Assembly (NCBI RefSeq): GCF_945859685.1
Contig: NC_079149.1
Location: 5,677,118 to 5,741,117, forward strand
Source of the DNA: Eupeodes corollae
Lineage: Eukaryota > Arthropoda > Insecta > Diptera > Syrphidae
Length of the DNA stretch: 64,000 nucleotides
Direction of reading: 5' to 3'
Below the pieces are notes generated by a model. The model saw only the letters and a list, made by a program, of their open reading frames with translations, was not told the DNA's origin and made no database searches. Below are positions 23,550 to 35,224 of this stretch, one piece after another; position 1 is the stretch's first letter; every line of letters begins with the position of its first letter. The position numbers were made by a program, and so were the translations under genes.

Positions 23550-25920
23550 ATGAGCTCGGATTCAGAAATACTAGTTTTCAAGATTATTTTATTTAATGCA
23601 TTCCAAGAACTTGATGTCATAACCCCAACCCTACGATTTCATAATTAAATCAATTTGTTTTCTACTACTACAAACAAATTATCGAAGTAAGTAAATTTTT
23701 AAATTTGATATAAGCTTTGAGTTTAAAGTAATAAAAAACATATAAAATCTCCTCAAATTGATTTGAAACACTTCAAACTAAAATCTTTATTATTTTGCAC
23801 ACTATCCCATCCCACTTCTGACCCACTGTCAAGTCAATATAATTTATTGCTTCCGTCAAAAAAGCTGAAATTGTGATGACGCAACTTAACTTTCGAATCA
23901 TTAATTTATTTAACATTTAAATTTTCTACATTTTTGTATTTCATGTCGAAGTAATAAAATTTCAAGTCTTAAACATTTTTCTACTCAAAACCTTGCAATT
24001 TCAATGCATTTTCTTCATTCAAAAGAAACAAAACAGAAATCAAACAACAACATTTTCCTCCATAAGAAAATAATTAACAATAAATTTTATAGCCCGAATG
24101 GAATTTAACTGCACTTTTCACAATTTTTATAGCCTTGCATCACACTGCCATTAATGTTTACATTTCATTGAATAATAAAAATTAATATTTTGCGTTATAC
24201 TCTTTCATTAAATAATATATCCAAGTAAATATTTAACAAATCAAAAAATAAAAAAAAGTCTCCAAGATCACATTTGAATTTTAATTCAAGTGAAATGTGT
24301 TCTTTCAATTAATATTCAAGTCTCCTTTACTCTTAATCTATGTAGACTACATAACTCGTAGAGAGTCCAGAGCTGTCGTCTATACCTCCAATTCAATCCA
24401 ATTAAAATATTTATTATCTCAATGTCAAGCGCTTTTAATTTAAACTGTCGTCCAACCAACCAACGCAACAACGATTGTTTATTAAATGATGCAGGGAGTC
24501 AGTCGATTCTTTAATTAAAATTAACAAACAAAAAAAGAAACAATTTTTCCTTTTAATTTTTAAATGAATATTTTCTAGGAAAATCAAACGAAAAGTCTGC
24601 AACGGACGTATTTTGAAAATTCGAACTTAAAATTACAAAAAATAATTCTCATTTTAATTACTGTCTATGTCTATTGCCTTGGGTGACAGACTGGTCCTTG
24701 ATTTTCATAATATAAATATATTTTCAATAACAACAACAACATTTGGGGAGTGAAATATTTTCCCCCCCAAAAAGAAAATTCAATCCCGATGGATAGGAAA
24801 ATGTTGTTCTCTGATGATGAAGATGGTTCTGGATATAATTGAAACAACATCAAGCAAAGATGTTGTCCGTAAATAAATTTCCATAATTCAGAAGGGGAGA
24901 CATTGGAAAAGTATTAGATGACAAGAATGCCTTAAATAGCCATCATCTTTATAGAACTTTTAGCCTTTTTTGGGCGTCCTACGACGACGGGACAATGGGA
25001 ATGAAGTTATATCTTGTATTTATACATAAAATCGATGGAGGAGCAAACTAAATGGCAATTCCAAAAGCTTTGGGGATATTTATAATATTTCATCAATGTC
25101 CTTGTTGAACTTTACCTACCCACCTATGTCCTTCTTAGAATGGGAAATAGGGAGTAAGATAGAAGAACACGCCCTTAAGGACTCCTTGTCGTCTCAATAT
25201 GGATGGACTTTGAAATTTGACGAGGATCGGTTGGGTGAGGATTTTTTATTTCTGCTGATTTTCTTATACGAGTTATTTTTGCTTAATTCTTTTTGTTTTC
25301 CTTTTTTTTATTTAGACGAAGACGGAGATGGCGACGGCGACGCATCACTCTGTCAATTGTTTGTCAACGTTAATGGAGTTTTCTTTAAGGCATTCATATC
25401 TTTGTGCGCTTTGATGTCCAAAGTGCTCGCTCTTGTCAAAAATGAATTTATTTATATTTTTTTGTATTCGAAGGAAGAGCGAAAAAAAATCCATTCCATT
25501 AAACTTTCAAATTCCATCAAATAAATGTCTTCGAGCTAATTTGCAATCAAAACAAAATTTGACGGTGGGACTTTCGATGACTATGATGATGATGGCGAGT
25601 GACTATACTCCTACTTTACCGCTTCAATTGCTGAAGTCTACTTTTTGTCTTGTCCCTATATTTTTTGTTGTTTTTGAATGGGCACAGGGAATGTGCCGCC
25701 ACAAAACAGTTCACTTCATTTGGTCGTTGTTCAGTTTAGGGCAATGGTTTTAAGAGACTATAAATTGATAAACAAAAATAGGGTTGCCATAATTTAGTTT
25801 TGATGTTGTTTGGAAGCATTTTTAAGACTTCCATAACTATTTTGAAGATCTTGTTCTTTATGGTCTAATTTTTGTATTTTATTTTAATCTAGTTTACATT
25901 CTACTTTCTTATATTTTATA
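23550..25920. other. Unique AT-rich sequence, no gene recognised
   Basis: About 2.4 kb with no element assigned. Frames 25096-25524 and 25433-25753 have GDGDGD/F-L-rich translations that follow GACGGC-type microsatellite and T-rich tracts; I do not support them as genes. Confidence 0.5.
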
Positions 25921-26074
25921 ATTTACAGGCACTCAAAGGGTTATAAGTACCCTTAAAATGCTTAAAGTTTAGACGACGTGCGAGCTTTAGATAAATAGGG
26001 AAATCTTCCAGAGAGGAGATACCGAAACACTTTGTTCTTAAGGTTTTGAATAAAAAATAGGAGTGAAAAAAAAA

Positions 26075-26520
26075 AACAGTTTAGGGATTGAGTTAAGAAT
26101 AAAGAAGAATTCTTGATGTACGGTGTAAAAAAGAATCTCTTACCTTGATAGTACGTCTGAAATTGAGCTCAAGGGCAAACTGTCGAGCGGAGCATTAAAA
26201 AAAGATTACAGGATCGTAAATTTAAGGATTGGGTAAGGAATTCCACATTCTTGATGTGCGGTGTAAAAAATAATCTCTATACTTTAAGTACGTCCGAAGT
26301 TGATATCAAGAGTAAACTGATGGGCTGAGCATTAAGAAAAGATTATAAATAGGAGTAAAAACACAGGATTTTAAGTTTAAGGATTGGGTGAAGAATTCCA
26401 CATTCTTGATGTGCGGTGTAAGAAATAATCTCTTTACTTTTTAGTACGTCCGAAATTGAGATCAAGGGTAAACTGATGAGCTGAGCATTCCAGTGACTTA
26501 TAAAAAAGATTCCAAACTAA
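26075..26520 (-). repeat. Three tandem copies of a LINE 3' coding segment
   Basis: Three direct units begin near 26075, 26221 and 26378 (period about 150). Each holds AATTCCACATTCTTGATGTG-like sequence (first unit diverged), GTACGTCCGAAATTGA and AAACTGATG.GCTGAGCATT. On the minus strand each unit translates as roughly L-N-F-G-R-T...Y-R-D-Y-F-L-H-R-T-S-R-M-W-N, the same C-terminal LINE block seen near 19530-19700. Spacers contain AATAGGAGT-A-AAAA. The segment was therefore tandemly amplified after or during insertion. Confidence 0.8.
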
Positions 26521-26634
26521 AGCGTAGTTTTAGCGTGGAAGACTTTACATATGCCAGAATAGTGATCGAAGGGTAAATGGATCTTTAAACACTACACAAA
26601 TAGCCGAAATTTGTATTAAATATAAAATAAATGT

Positions 26635-26924
26635 TGTGGTTCAACACTCTTTTGAGAAGGGGGTCTAGTGACTTACAACTCTCAATCGTTCCTGTGTGCG
26701 AGTAATGTTGTCAGGGATGGAGGGGACCTACTGTTTTTAGGGCGATTCTAAACGGCTAATTTGAGAAAGAACTTTTCATAACAAGAATTACTTTAGGAGG
26801 ATTTGTTAATTCCATGCAAGAGGTAGTTCCCATGAAAAAAAAAACTTTAACCGGAAGCTGGACAGCGATTGAACTACAGACTTCTGGCATGAGGATCCTA
26901 CACACTAACCATCACGTTACTACT
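26635..26924 (-). mobile_element. tRNA-derived SINE, diverged copy
   Basis: Colinear with the SINE at 15511-15829: GTGACTTACAACTCTCAA, CCTGTGTGCGAGTA, ACGGCTAATTTGAGAAAG and ACTAACCATCA occur in the same order and spacing. The tRNA-like head (minus strand, right end) is degraded, with the B box reading AGTTCAATCGC. It has an A8-A9 run near 26836 and many substitutions, so this is an older copy. No clear target duplication is seen. Confidence 0.85.
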
Positions 26925-27044
26925 ACTTTGTGAACAAATTACATTTTAATGTTGTTTTTTTTTAACGTAATTTCAAAATTTATTTGAAATGTTTGCTTTT
27001 CAAGTGTTTCAGGTTTTAATATAAATCCAAAGTGCTCTTTGTAG

Positions 27045-27265
27045 AATTCATAACCTCGAAAGTCACCATGACGTGGTAAAAGGGTCGCGTTGGTGTTGCA
27101 GGCAACTTTTGGCATTATTGAATTAATAGATTAGCGGTTAGAACTTCCATGGATTTTAACGTTTCACAAATTTATACAGGGTCAATGGACCTTATGTCTT
27201 CCTTGTTAAGTCCATTACCTTGAAAGTCATCATGGCGAAGGTAAAGGGTTGCGTTGGTGAGGAAG
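27045..27265. repeat. Pair of ~45 bp direct repeats about 164 bp apart
   Basis: CTCGAAAGTCACCATGACG...GGGTCGCGTTGGTG near 27056-27096 recurs as CTTGAAAGTCATCATGGCG...GGGTTGCGTTGGTG near 27220-27260 with about 80-85 percent identity. Nothing coding was recognised. It could be subrepeats of an unrecognised element. Confidence 0.6.
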
Positions 27266-27448
27266 ACATTTTGATTGGAGAGAGCAACACGAATTGAAGA
27301 TACTAGGCGATATGTTCAAAATAAATTGTGACCAAATTAACATCATGTCTTGTTCAATAGACATAATGTCCAAACAGCCAGTTTACTTTCTTAAAAGTGA
27401 CAAAATTTCAAAATAAGCATTCATCAATTAATAATATTTATGGACATT

Positions 27449-27567
27449 GGCATCGGCTAAGTCACTGATAAAGCTTCGGTTGCCATCGATCTCCGAAATC
27501 AAGCATCAGTGAGCGTGGTTAGTAGACAGATGAGGGTCCGTCTCGAAACCTTCCGCGTGCTGTTGTC
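27449..27567 (+). pseudogene. 5S rRNA-derived sequence (pseudogene or 5S-type SINE head)
   Basis: About 118 bases align colinearly with insect 5S rRNA. Landmarks: a GCATCGGCTAAG start, CTTCGGTTGCCATCGATC, CTCCGAAATCAAGCA, GAGCGTGGTTAGTAGACAG, ATGAGGGTCCG, and CCTTCCGCGTGCTGTTG. These match the 5S positions around loop B, the CCGAAATTAAGCA internal promoter region, the GGTTAGTACTTAGATGGG box and the 3' CCGCGTG-TGTTG stem. Divergence by eye is about 25-30 percent, too great for a working 5S gene, and there is no clean 3' T-run terminator. It may be the head of a 5S-derived SINE, with the T/C-rich sequence up to about 27750 as body. Confidence 0.7.
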
Positions 27568-27754
27568 ATGTGTTCTTTCTGTCTGTTGTTCTTTCTCTTC
27601 TAACCTTCTGTCTTGTATAAATGTTTTGTGTTGTTATCACCTTACCTAGTCCAGTCGGTCAAGGTGCTGTGCTTCTCTATACTTTGTACATTTATGTGCT
27701 GAGTAGTGTGAAATGTAACGTAATATTCATGGACATAATGCCTGTTTTCGATTT

Positions 27755-28220
27755 GAAGCTATCTAAGTCGTTGGACTTTAATTCTGTTAACCAGGTCAGT
27801 GTAGCTGTATAATCGGTACAGTTCGTCGTTACATTTTTTCTTCCATTCTCCATTCATGCAGACGGGACCAACAATCGTACGAAGAATTTTTCTCTCGAAG
27901 CATCCTAAGACGATCTCATTTTTCTTTGACAGGATCCAGTCCTCAGCGCCATAAATGAGAATCGAGATGATGAGTGTCTTATAGATGGTGATCTTAGAAG
28001 CTCGAGAGAGGACTTTATTGCTCAATTGCCTTCTAAGTCCAAAGAAGAAGCGATTTGGAAGAGTTATTCTTGTGTTTGACTTCAGCGCTGGTGTAGTTGT
28101 TTGAGTTTATAGCGGTGCTTAGGTAGACAAAGCCCTTAACTATATCAAAGTTATAGCTTTCCATGGTGACATTTTGTCCAAGACGTCGTCGTTCAATGTC
28201 CTTTTTTGATGACACCAAAA
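27755..28220 (-). pseudogene. RTE-like LINE fragment, same family as 44.35-46.37 kb
   Basis: Two frames on the minus strand form one segment. 28033-28218 has KKDIERRRLGQNVTMESYNFD and VKGFVYLSTAIN. 27759-28025 has LSRASKITIYKTLIISILIYGAEDW, CFERKILRTIVGPVC and DELYRLYSYTDLVNRIKVQRLR. These match, block for block, the region downstream of YADD in the copy at 45.6-46.1 kb. A frameshift joins them. Both ends are cut: the YADD and everything upstream, and the WLGHV-to-3' tail, are absent. Confidence 0.88.
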
Positions 28221-28539
28221 ATAAAACAGTACTACCTGATCATTAAATCGTTTTAGGAATTAAAAATATTACTTAACCCAGTTTTTAAATTATAGACCTC
28301 TATATTTGAGGGTTTAATATATCAAAGTTCTTTTTCAAATTGAGATCTAAATTTAACTTCTAATGCTTGAAAAATTGATAAAGAAAAGTTGAATAAACAA
28401 CTTTAAGAAGTTCTAATTTTTCAATAAACCGAGTTTCAATAACTAGAGCTTTTTCAAGAAATCGTTAGTAAGTTTGATGAGATTATCAATTTCATTTCAA
28501 AGTTAATCAGTTCTAAGTTCAAATTCAACAGGAGAAAAC

Positions 28540-28935
28540 GTCATTCAGAAAAACGATGAAGATCCCTTTAAAGTAAAAGGCAATCGTCCGGAGATTTGAA
28601 ACAACGCACAATTATTAAACCATTCACAAACCGAGAAAATTGTTAATAAAAGTTTGAAACATGATTGATCAATAACAGGAACAGAAGAGGTACCAAGTGA
28701 CTGCCTTGGGGAACACCAGCCGTTACATGAATTACTTCAGAAAATGAGCCTTTAGTGATATGTTCTACCGTTGAGAACGATACGGAACCATTTTCATATT
28801 CAATCCATCTTTTTTATAAACATAAAATGATTGGTCTTATCGAAAGCATTCGAAAAAACAATAAACTTAATATGCTTGGGATCTTTCAGCTGTAAATTCA
28901 TGTGTTGAGATGGCGAAATCATTTCTTTCAGAATG
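28540..28935 (-). pseudogene. Degenerate LINE RT fragment (Jockey/I-like)
   Basis: The minus strand reads HIKFIVFSNAFDKTNHFMFIKK near 28800-28870, equivalent to the (V)DFSKAFDKVNH.LL..K block. Near 28690-28730 it reads PRQSLGTSSVPVI, the remains of GVPQGSxLGPLLFxxF. Several frameshifts and stops are present and the YADD is not recognisable. It is adjacent to but not continuous with the RTE-like fragment at 27755-28220. Confidence 0.65.
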
Positions 28936-28939
28936 AAGG

Positions 28940-29935
28940 TGTTAGTTTTTTGGAAATTATAAACAAATTACTCGTTAAAAATAATACTCTCTTAATTTTC
29001 AAGAGAAACATGAAACAATAGTGTTAAAGGTCCTCAAAGAACAAGAGCTCAGTTTTTAATACAATTGGAATGGAATACCGTCATGTATATTTTTGGATTA
29101 CATAATTTACTAATGGCAACCCTCAAGTCATAAGTTATTAGGTTTGTCATGATGTCTTTTCTCCTCATTTATATCTACGTATCTTTTTTTCTTACTTAAA
29201 GTAAACAATAATCGTATGCATGTTATTCGTATATCCAAGTTTGTAAACAAAATTTCCATTTTGATTATAAAAAAAGAAAAAGATTGTCTTGCAAGTTAGA
29301 GATAGATACTGTATATTGAGATACTCGTTCGTAGATAGGTATTTTTGTGGTGTATTTTTCTGATATAGATAAACAACAAGATTGCAAAAGCAACGAAAGA
29401 AAACAAACGAAACAAAAATCTACATCATCGTTGATAGACTTCCAAGTTGATAGAGACAACCGTCAATCATTTTGAAGATCACTGAACATGATTGTTTAGA
29501 ATTTATGGGAGGTAAAAATAAAAAAATAAAATTGATGGAATATTATGCGATTGAAAAGGGTTACCATAAAGAAAGGGTGACCATTTTAGTTTTTTTTTTT
29601 GTAAGAAAATATAACAAAATAAAAATCTATCTGAATATGGAAACACAGTTTGAATTTATTTATGAAATATTTCTAAAATGGTTTGTTTTTTTATGCTTGC
29701 AATATAAATTTAACTAAACTTTAATATTTTGTCTCTCAACTAAATTTTAATTATAAAAAAGAACATGATAACATTTTGTCATAATCCGAACTATCATTTA
29801 ATTAACTCCAAAAAGTAGGCCATCAATCAATAGTTTGAGTGTAGGCTATTTTGTCGAGATATTAGGGACTTTTAAACAGTTAAGTGTTGTATTTTATTCA
29901 TCTACTTTAACACTGGAACATCTGAAAACGAGGAA
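28940..29935. other. AT-rich sequence, no gene recognised
   Basis: Contains an 81-codon frame at 29472-29717 with K/I/F-rich sequence and no domain; not supported as a gene. Confidence 0.5.
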
Positions 29936-29936
29936 A

Positions 29937-31015
29937 GTGTGAACCTACAATTGATGTCCAAACTGCAGTGGAAAGATTCAAAGGCAACTGCGTACAGAAA
30001 TCAATTGGATATATGTCTAAGGACGCAAGAAAGCAGTGATCTTACAACAGTCAAAGATTGTATAAGGAAAGCGGCTCCGGTACTTAAGAAGCGCAATCGA
30101 AGTGGTGAGTTTAAAGAGTACTGGTTTGACTCAGAGTGCATGGTAGCAAGGAATCAATCCTACGATGAATTTGAAAAAAGGAATTACCTCCTACTGAACC
30201 GGAAATTTAAAACATTGTGCAAGAAGAAAAAATTATTTCACTATGAAAATGAAGCTAAAAGCCCAGTTAGTTGTAAGACGACGAGTGAGTTGTATAAGAA
30301 AGCGCAAAAAATAAATGGGAAGGTTTATATTATTAATAGAAATCTCAATTGTGAGACTCTAAAAACGCATTATTTCGGACGGCTCAATCACTTGTCTACG
30401 AGCAGTGATACGATTCAATTTGCACATCCAGCTTTTAACGAGGAACTTTAAGATGGAACAATCCAGAGGGATGAGCTAAATGCATCCATTAAAGGACTCA
30501 ATGATGGCAAAGCTGCTGGTTCGCATAGAATACCTTCGGAATTCTACAAGTATGGGTCGGACGAGCTGATCAACAAGATAACCGACATATTTAACAAACC
30601 TCATGGATCACGGAATGATACCACAGGAATTTAAGGAAGCTATAATTTTCCCCATCCACAGAAAAGGTAGAACAATGGACCCTGCAAACTATAGAGGAAT
30701 TTCTTTCTTGAAGGCATGATACAAAATATTTACTGCGGTTTTGCACAGTCGACTTAGAACGTGGGTTGACTCATACAAGCTATTGAAGGAATTTAAAGCT
30801 GGATGTAGACAAGGATATTCCACCGTAGACAACATTTTTGTTCTACGTAATCTCGCTGATTTCTTTTTGGGCCGAAACAAAAAACTATGTTTTTTTCGTT
30901 GATTTTAAGGCAGCTTTCGACACAATATACCGAAATGCTTTGATGTATAAATTGTATAGAATGGGAATGTCATATAAGTTTATACACGTACTGCAAAACA
31001 TCATAAACACATAGC
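29937..31015 (+). pseudogene. LINE relic truncated at both ends (linker plus first half of RT)
   Basis: The frame 29939-30451 is a basic linker (EYWFDSECMVARNQSYDEFEK matches the WFD.EC..ar...y.. block upstream of RT). A stop at 30449 is followed by RT block 0/1 in the same or shifted frames (SIKGLNDGKAAGSHRIPSEFYK at 30486-30550, then FKEAIIFPI and PANYRGISFLKA). Next come CRQGYSTVDNIFVLRNLADFF (about 30805-30870) and FFVDFKAAFDTI (about 30890-30930), and the homology ends near 31015 (HVLQNIIN). The PQG and YADD blocks and the 3' end are missing. This is unusual because LINE copies are normally truncated at the 5' end, and it implies a later deletion. Confidence 0.85.
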
Positions 31016-31019
31016 TTAA

Positions 31020-34000
31020 ATTTTACTAAAATTTAAACATTGTTTGGCAATTTTTACGATTTTTGGTATTAATTAAAGTAGAATTGTTTTAGTCTCATTT
31101 TTTTAGTAATATTTTATTTTTGAACAACGAATATCATTTGCAGCAGAGCAAAAGTTTTTTAGGTAGAATGGTCACCCGAAAAAGCGATTGCATTTTTGTT
31201 TCAGCTTTAAAGTTATTCAAGACTTAAGTGGTAGGGTTAGTTTACTTATGTCTGCATATATACCTACGCATTTCACATGAATCAGGATGTACTTTAAGAC
31301 TTTGGTGCTTGTATAAATAACTTAAAAGAACTAAAAGCTGATTTCCAAAGAATATACAATACTTTGAAGAAATGTCTGAGTCTATATTTGGATTCTTGAC
31401 CTGAAAACTTCAACAATATTAAAGGAATTTGACACTTTACTGAAAAATCTTTTGTATTTGTTTAAAAACTACACAAAAATACCTTTCAAAGGATCATAAA
31501 AACTATCTTAAACTAAGAATTTCTATTTACATTGATTTATTTATCATCCTGTCTCTTTTTACAACAAAATAAAAAAAATATCATCCTTATCTGAGGAAGA
31601 AAAAAGTTACAAGATCCAAAAACATTAAAAGCTTAATTCACATCTAAAAGAGTTCCCTTTTTGGAAAAATACCTATCTAATCGACTTAACTCTTATAGAT
31701 CCATAAACATAAACATAAATATCTACCAATTTAGCAAATAATCCCATAACATTATCCCCTTGACATTTTACTAAAAACAAAACTCCATATAATAAAGAAG
31801 GCTCACATTATGTATTATATTATTATAATAATATAATGAAAGACTAAAATCTTCATCAGGTTTTTGAATAAGTGATGGGTTTCATATATTAATTTATGTC
31901 AATCGCCCCCAATAGGAAGGATGCTAGGTAGGTTGGTTCTACTGCTCTCGGTGCTTTTGTTGGATTTCCATAAGAGCAAACAAAAATATCCTTAAAAATA
32001 AGATGGAAAAAATCCCACGTTATATAAATAAAATAAATGAGATCCCATAAGATCTCGGCCCCATATACAACTACTTTCCTATATACCGCCACATGTACCC
32101 AAACACATGCCTAAGAGAAGCATAAGGGCAGAAAAAAGAACAACATCAACATTGAAAAAACAACACAAGGGGTGAACTCAACAGGATACACCAGCAACAA
32201 CAAAAAACAAACAAAGGATCTACATTCCAAACAAAAGCGAAACACCTCTGTCACCGCGCCGCCACACACACCGCTCACCTCGTGTCGACCGCCACCATGC
32301 ACCTCTGTGGTTCCATACTAATTTATTTTTCCGTGAGCCTCCTCAAACAGCCTCAGAATACCACACCCTCTCCGCCATCCTTTAGTCCTTGTACTGTTTG
32401 AAGTTTTTCAATTTGGGATTCAAATTTATTTCCATGTGAGAGATCCCGATGCCATCGCAAAGCATGATGGGGTTTTTGCCTTTGAAACGGTGGTGGAAGG
32501 AGCGCTTCCCTTTTTTGCTTTTGTATATATATCCTTGGCTTATATATTTTTAAAGAGTCTATTCAAGGAGGATTTCTTAATTCAAAAACACAAAAAACCT
32601 AGAGATGCGTATCACACCCACGTCCCACATATGCATACGACGATGTTTTGTCCTTAAAGCAACCTCCACCCACCAAACGACGAGCGACGACGACGACGTC
32701 GACGCCAACATGCTCCACACGCCCAAACGCTCAAACCCATACACCACCTGAGCCTGAGCTTGAGAATGAGAGAAGGATTACGATTTATTTAAAACCCTCA
32801 TGAATTTCATGGGCATATCATTAGATGGGGAGCAAACAAAAAATATGAACAAAGGAGCAATAAATCTTTTAGTCGGTATATTTTATGGCCCTGGCTGTCT
32901 GTTGATGCTGCTTGCGGATACTAAATTTCATTTGGTGCCATAAATTGTGTCCTAATAAAGAGTGGCTGTCTGGTGTGTACATATAAAGAGAAAGTCCTGA
33001 TGTGATTACTCGAATGATCCTTTCAAGTTCATTGTGTCAGGCGACATACAGGCAAAGCGTTCCTCAAGAGCCTTATATAGGTTCGCAAACCCCCCTAGCT
33101 TAAGGCTGATGAATGCAAAAATGTGAATGTTGCATGCAAAATGATTCGTTGTCCTTTGACTCCCCTTTATACACAGAGGACAATTTGACATTAAATCAAA
33201 CCTTTTTGCAGTTTATCCTTTCCTTTCTATTCCTTGACCTGATCACTACGCCGCCACCCCATTCCACCACCTCTCGGATTTGAATGAACTTCAAGGACAA
33301 AACTTATAAGGGTTGAACTTTTGTTAGCCACACAAGAAGAATGGAAAAAAAGAAATGTGTGAGCATTGTGTATTATTTCCTTTGCAATGTCCTTTCGTGT
33401 CGACCAACATAAACACCGTCCAGGACTAGGACCACCGGCATTGCCCGCGCCGTCGTCCTCGCCATCATCCTCGACTTATTGTCGACCGGCAGAAAAGTCG
33501 GCATGCCATTGGCACTTTTTCAGGGAAAATGATTCATTTTTTTATTGTCTGCGGCCAGCGGCGGCAGCAGTAAAGGCACCCACCCTCTTAAGTCTGCTAC
33601 TTGGACAACAACTGAAAAAACAACAACGAAAACAAGGTCCTTTGGCGCTGACTAAAGTGTGCACCATTTTATACGTCGTCGTCGTAGGTAGGTATGTGGG
33701 GTTACTTTTTTTTCTTTGCTTCTGTGACCTGTGGAGTCTGAGTCAACTATTTTCCAGTCAGGTCGGTCAGTCAGGTGAGTGGTAGAGAAGAAAAAAAAGA
33801 AGGAAAAAAATAAAGTGAAAAAATTGTTTTGTGATCCTTGACATTTTATTTTTCGTTTGATTGCGGAAAATAATAAAATGGTAGACAGGAAAAATCCCTG
33901 CTACTGATTTATTAAAAAAAAATTTCAAAAATATAAAAATAAAAACACAATATTGTTCAATGAAGCATTCCTTGTGGTTCACCAAAGCCTTCCTCCAGTC

Positions 34001-35220
34001 ACAACCAGGTGCTGATTTTTATTTTTATTTTATATTTAATAAATCCGTTTAGCAATTTTGAAAGGGAAACATTATTGATGTGACGTGAAAAATAATGAAG
34101 TTATTGCCCCTGGGACACTATATTATCCTTAGTTGTCATTGTCATATGGATCCCATATTATAAAGGAGATATGGTTTTATAAACGAGACTATCAATATAC
34201 AAAAGGGGTGATAGAGTCAACAACATGAACAAAAGTGACACGTATTTTAAAGGTGATTTAGATATAATAAGTCTGTACCTTTTTAAAGTTGAATTAAGTT
34301 TCCTTTTTGACATTACCTGAGGAGAATTTCCAAGGCATTATTTTCCATTTTATTTCATATATTTATTTTAAAAAGTTCAACAGACGTTTTTTTAATAATT
34401 CAAAAATTTGTGTCACATCGAATGTTAACGAATAAAAATTGATATAACCTCTGAAGTTATTTTATGCAAGGAAGAATATCGTTTTTAATATCTGCCGTAA
34501 TTTTTAGAAACATCTTTAAAAAATGCTATTTAAAATTGTTAAACATTTATTTTCGACTTGAATACCTTGAGAATAAAAGTATTTATTTCAAACTAATTTT
34601 GTCCTATAGAAAAATGTTTCTTTTGGGTTTTAAAGCTTTAAAATAGAAAAAATTTGCGACCGTATACCTGCAAATGGGCAATTTTTTGGGTTTGGATTAA
34701 TGGGCGTTGACTAGCGACTCCACATACCATCACAGAAAAGAGTCATGCAACATTAAATCGAACGACTTTCGAGGCAAATTCACGGGTCTGTAACGTTAAA
34801 CTTTGCAACTCTGTGGTTACCAAACGTTTCCGTCATTAAATAAAGTGTGAAGCGTGTTTGTGTGACTTTGCGTCGTCTTTTTAAAAACACAGCTTTTCCA
34901 TATTTTCGTTGTTTAATTGCCGATCTTAAATGTAATTCTGGTCAGTATCATTTTCAAAGGAATAAGGTCCAAATATTCAACCAACCCTTCAAGCACACTA
35001 AACAGTAAGTTTTTGTGGCTGCAATGACAGAGTTATAATATACACTAAAGGATTATCATTACTCAAAATACGGCATTTTTGACGTATCCATTTAGCCAAA
35101 ACTGTTCTTGATAGCTTAAAAATATTCAAAAATCACGTATTTCGAACATGATTTCCATTAAATTGTTCAGAAACAGTTATATTTCAGTAAAACTCCCAAG
35201 TCTAACTAAAGAAAGAGGCC
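31020..35220. other. Unique sequence, partly GC-richer, no gene recognised
   Basis: About 4.2 kb without an assigned element. 32200-33800 is GC-richer with CGAC/CGTCG trinucleotide patches. The longest frame there (33366-33785) is a P/S/A- and L-rich translation without a recognisable domain and without a splice context I can defend. A perfect 24-base palindrome of A/T occurs near 31815-31838. This block could hold conserved regulatory DNA of a neighbouring host gene, but that is inference. Confidence 0.45.
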
Positions 35221-35224
35221 TAGA

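Noticed and set aside
27449..27567. A functional 5S rRNA gene
   Set aside because: Too diverged (about 25-30 percent by eye), no T-run terminator directly after it, and not in a tandem 5S array.
33366..33785. 139-codon plus-strand frame, P/S/A-rich then L-rich
   Set aside because: No recognisable domain, composition follows local trinucleotide and T-rich tracts, and no splice or promoter evidence; treated as chance.
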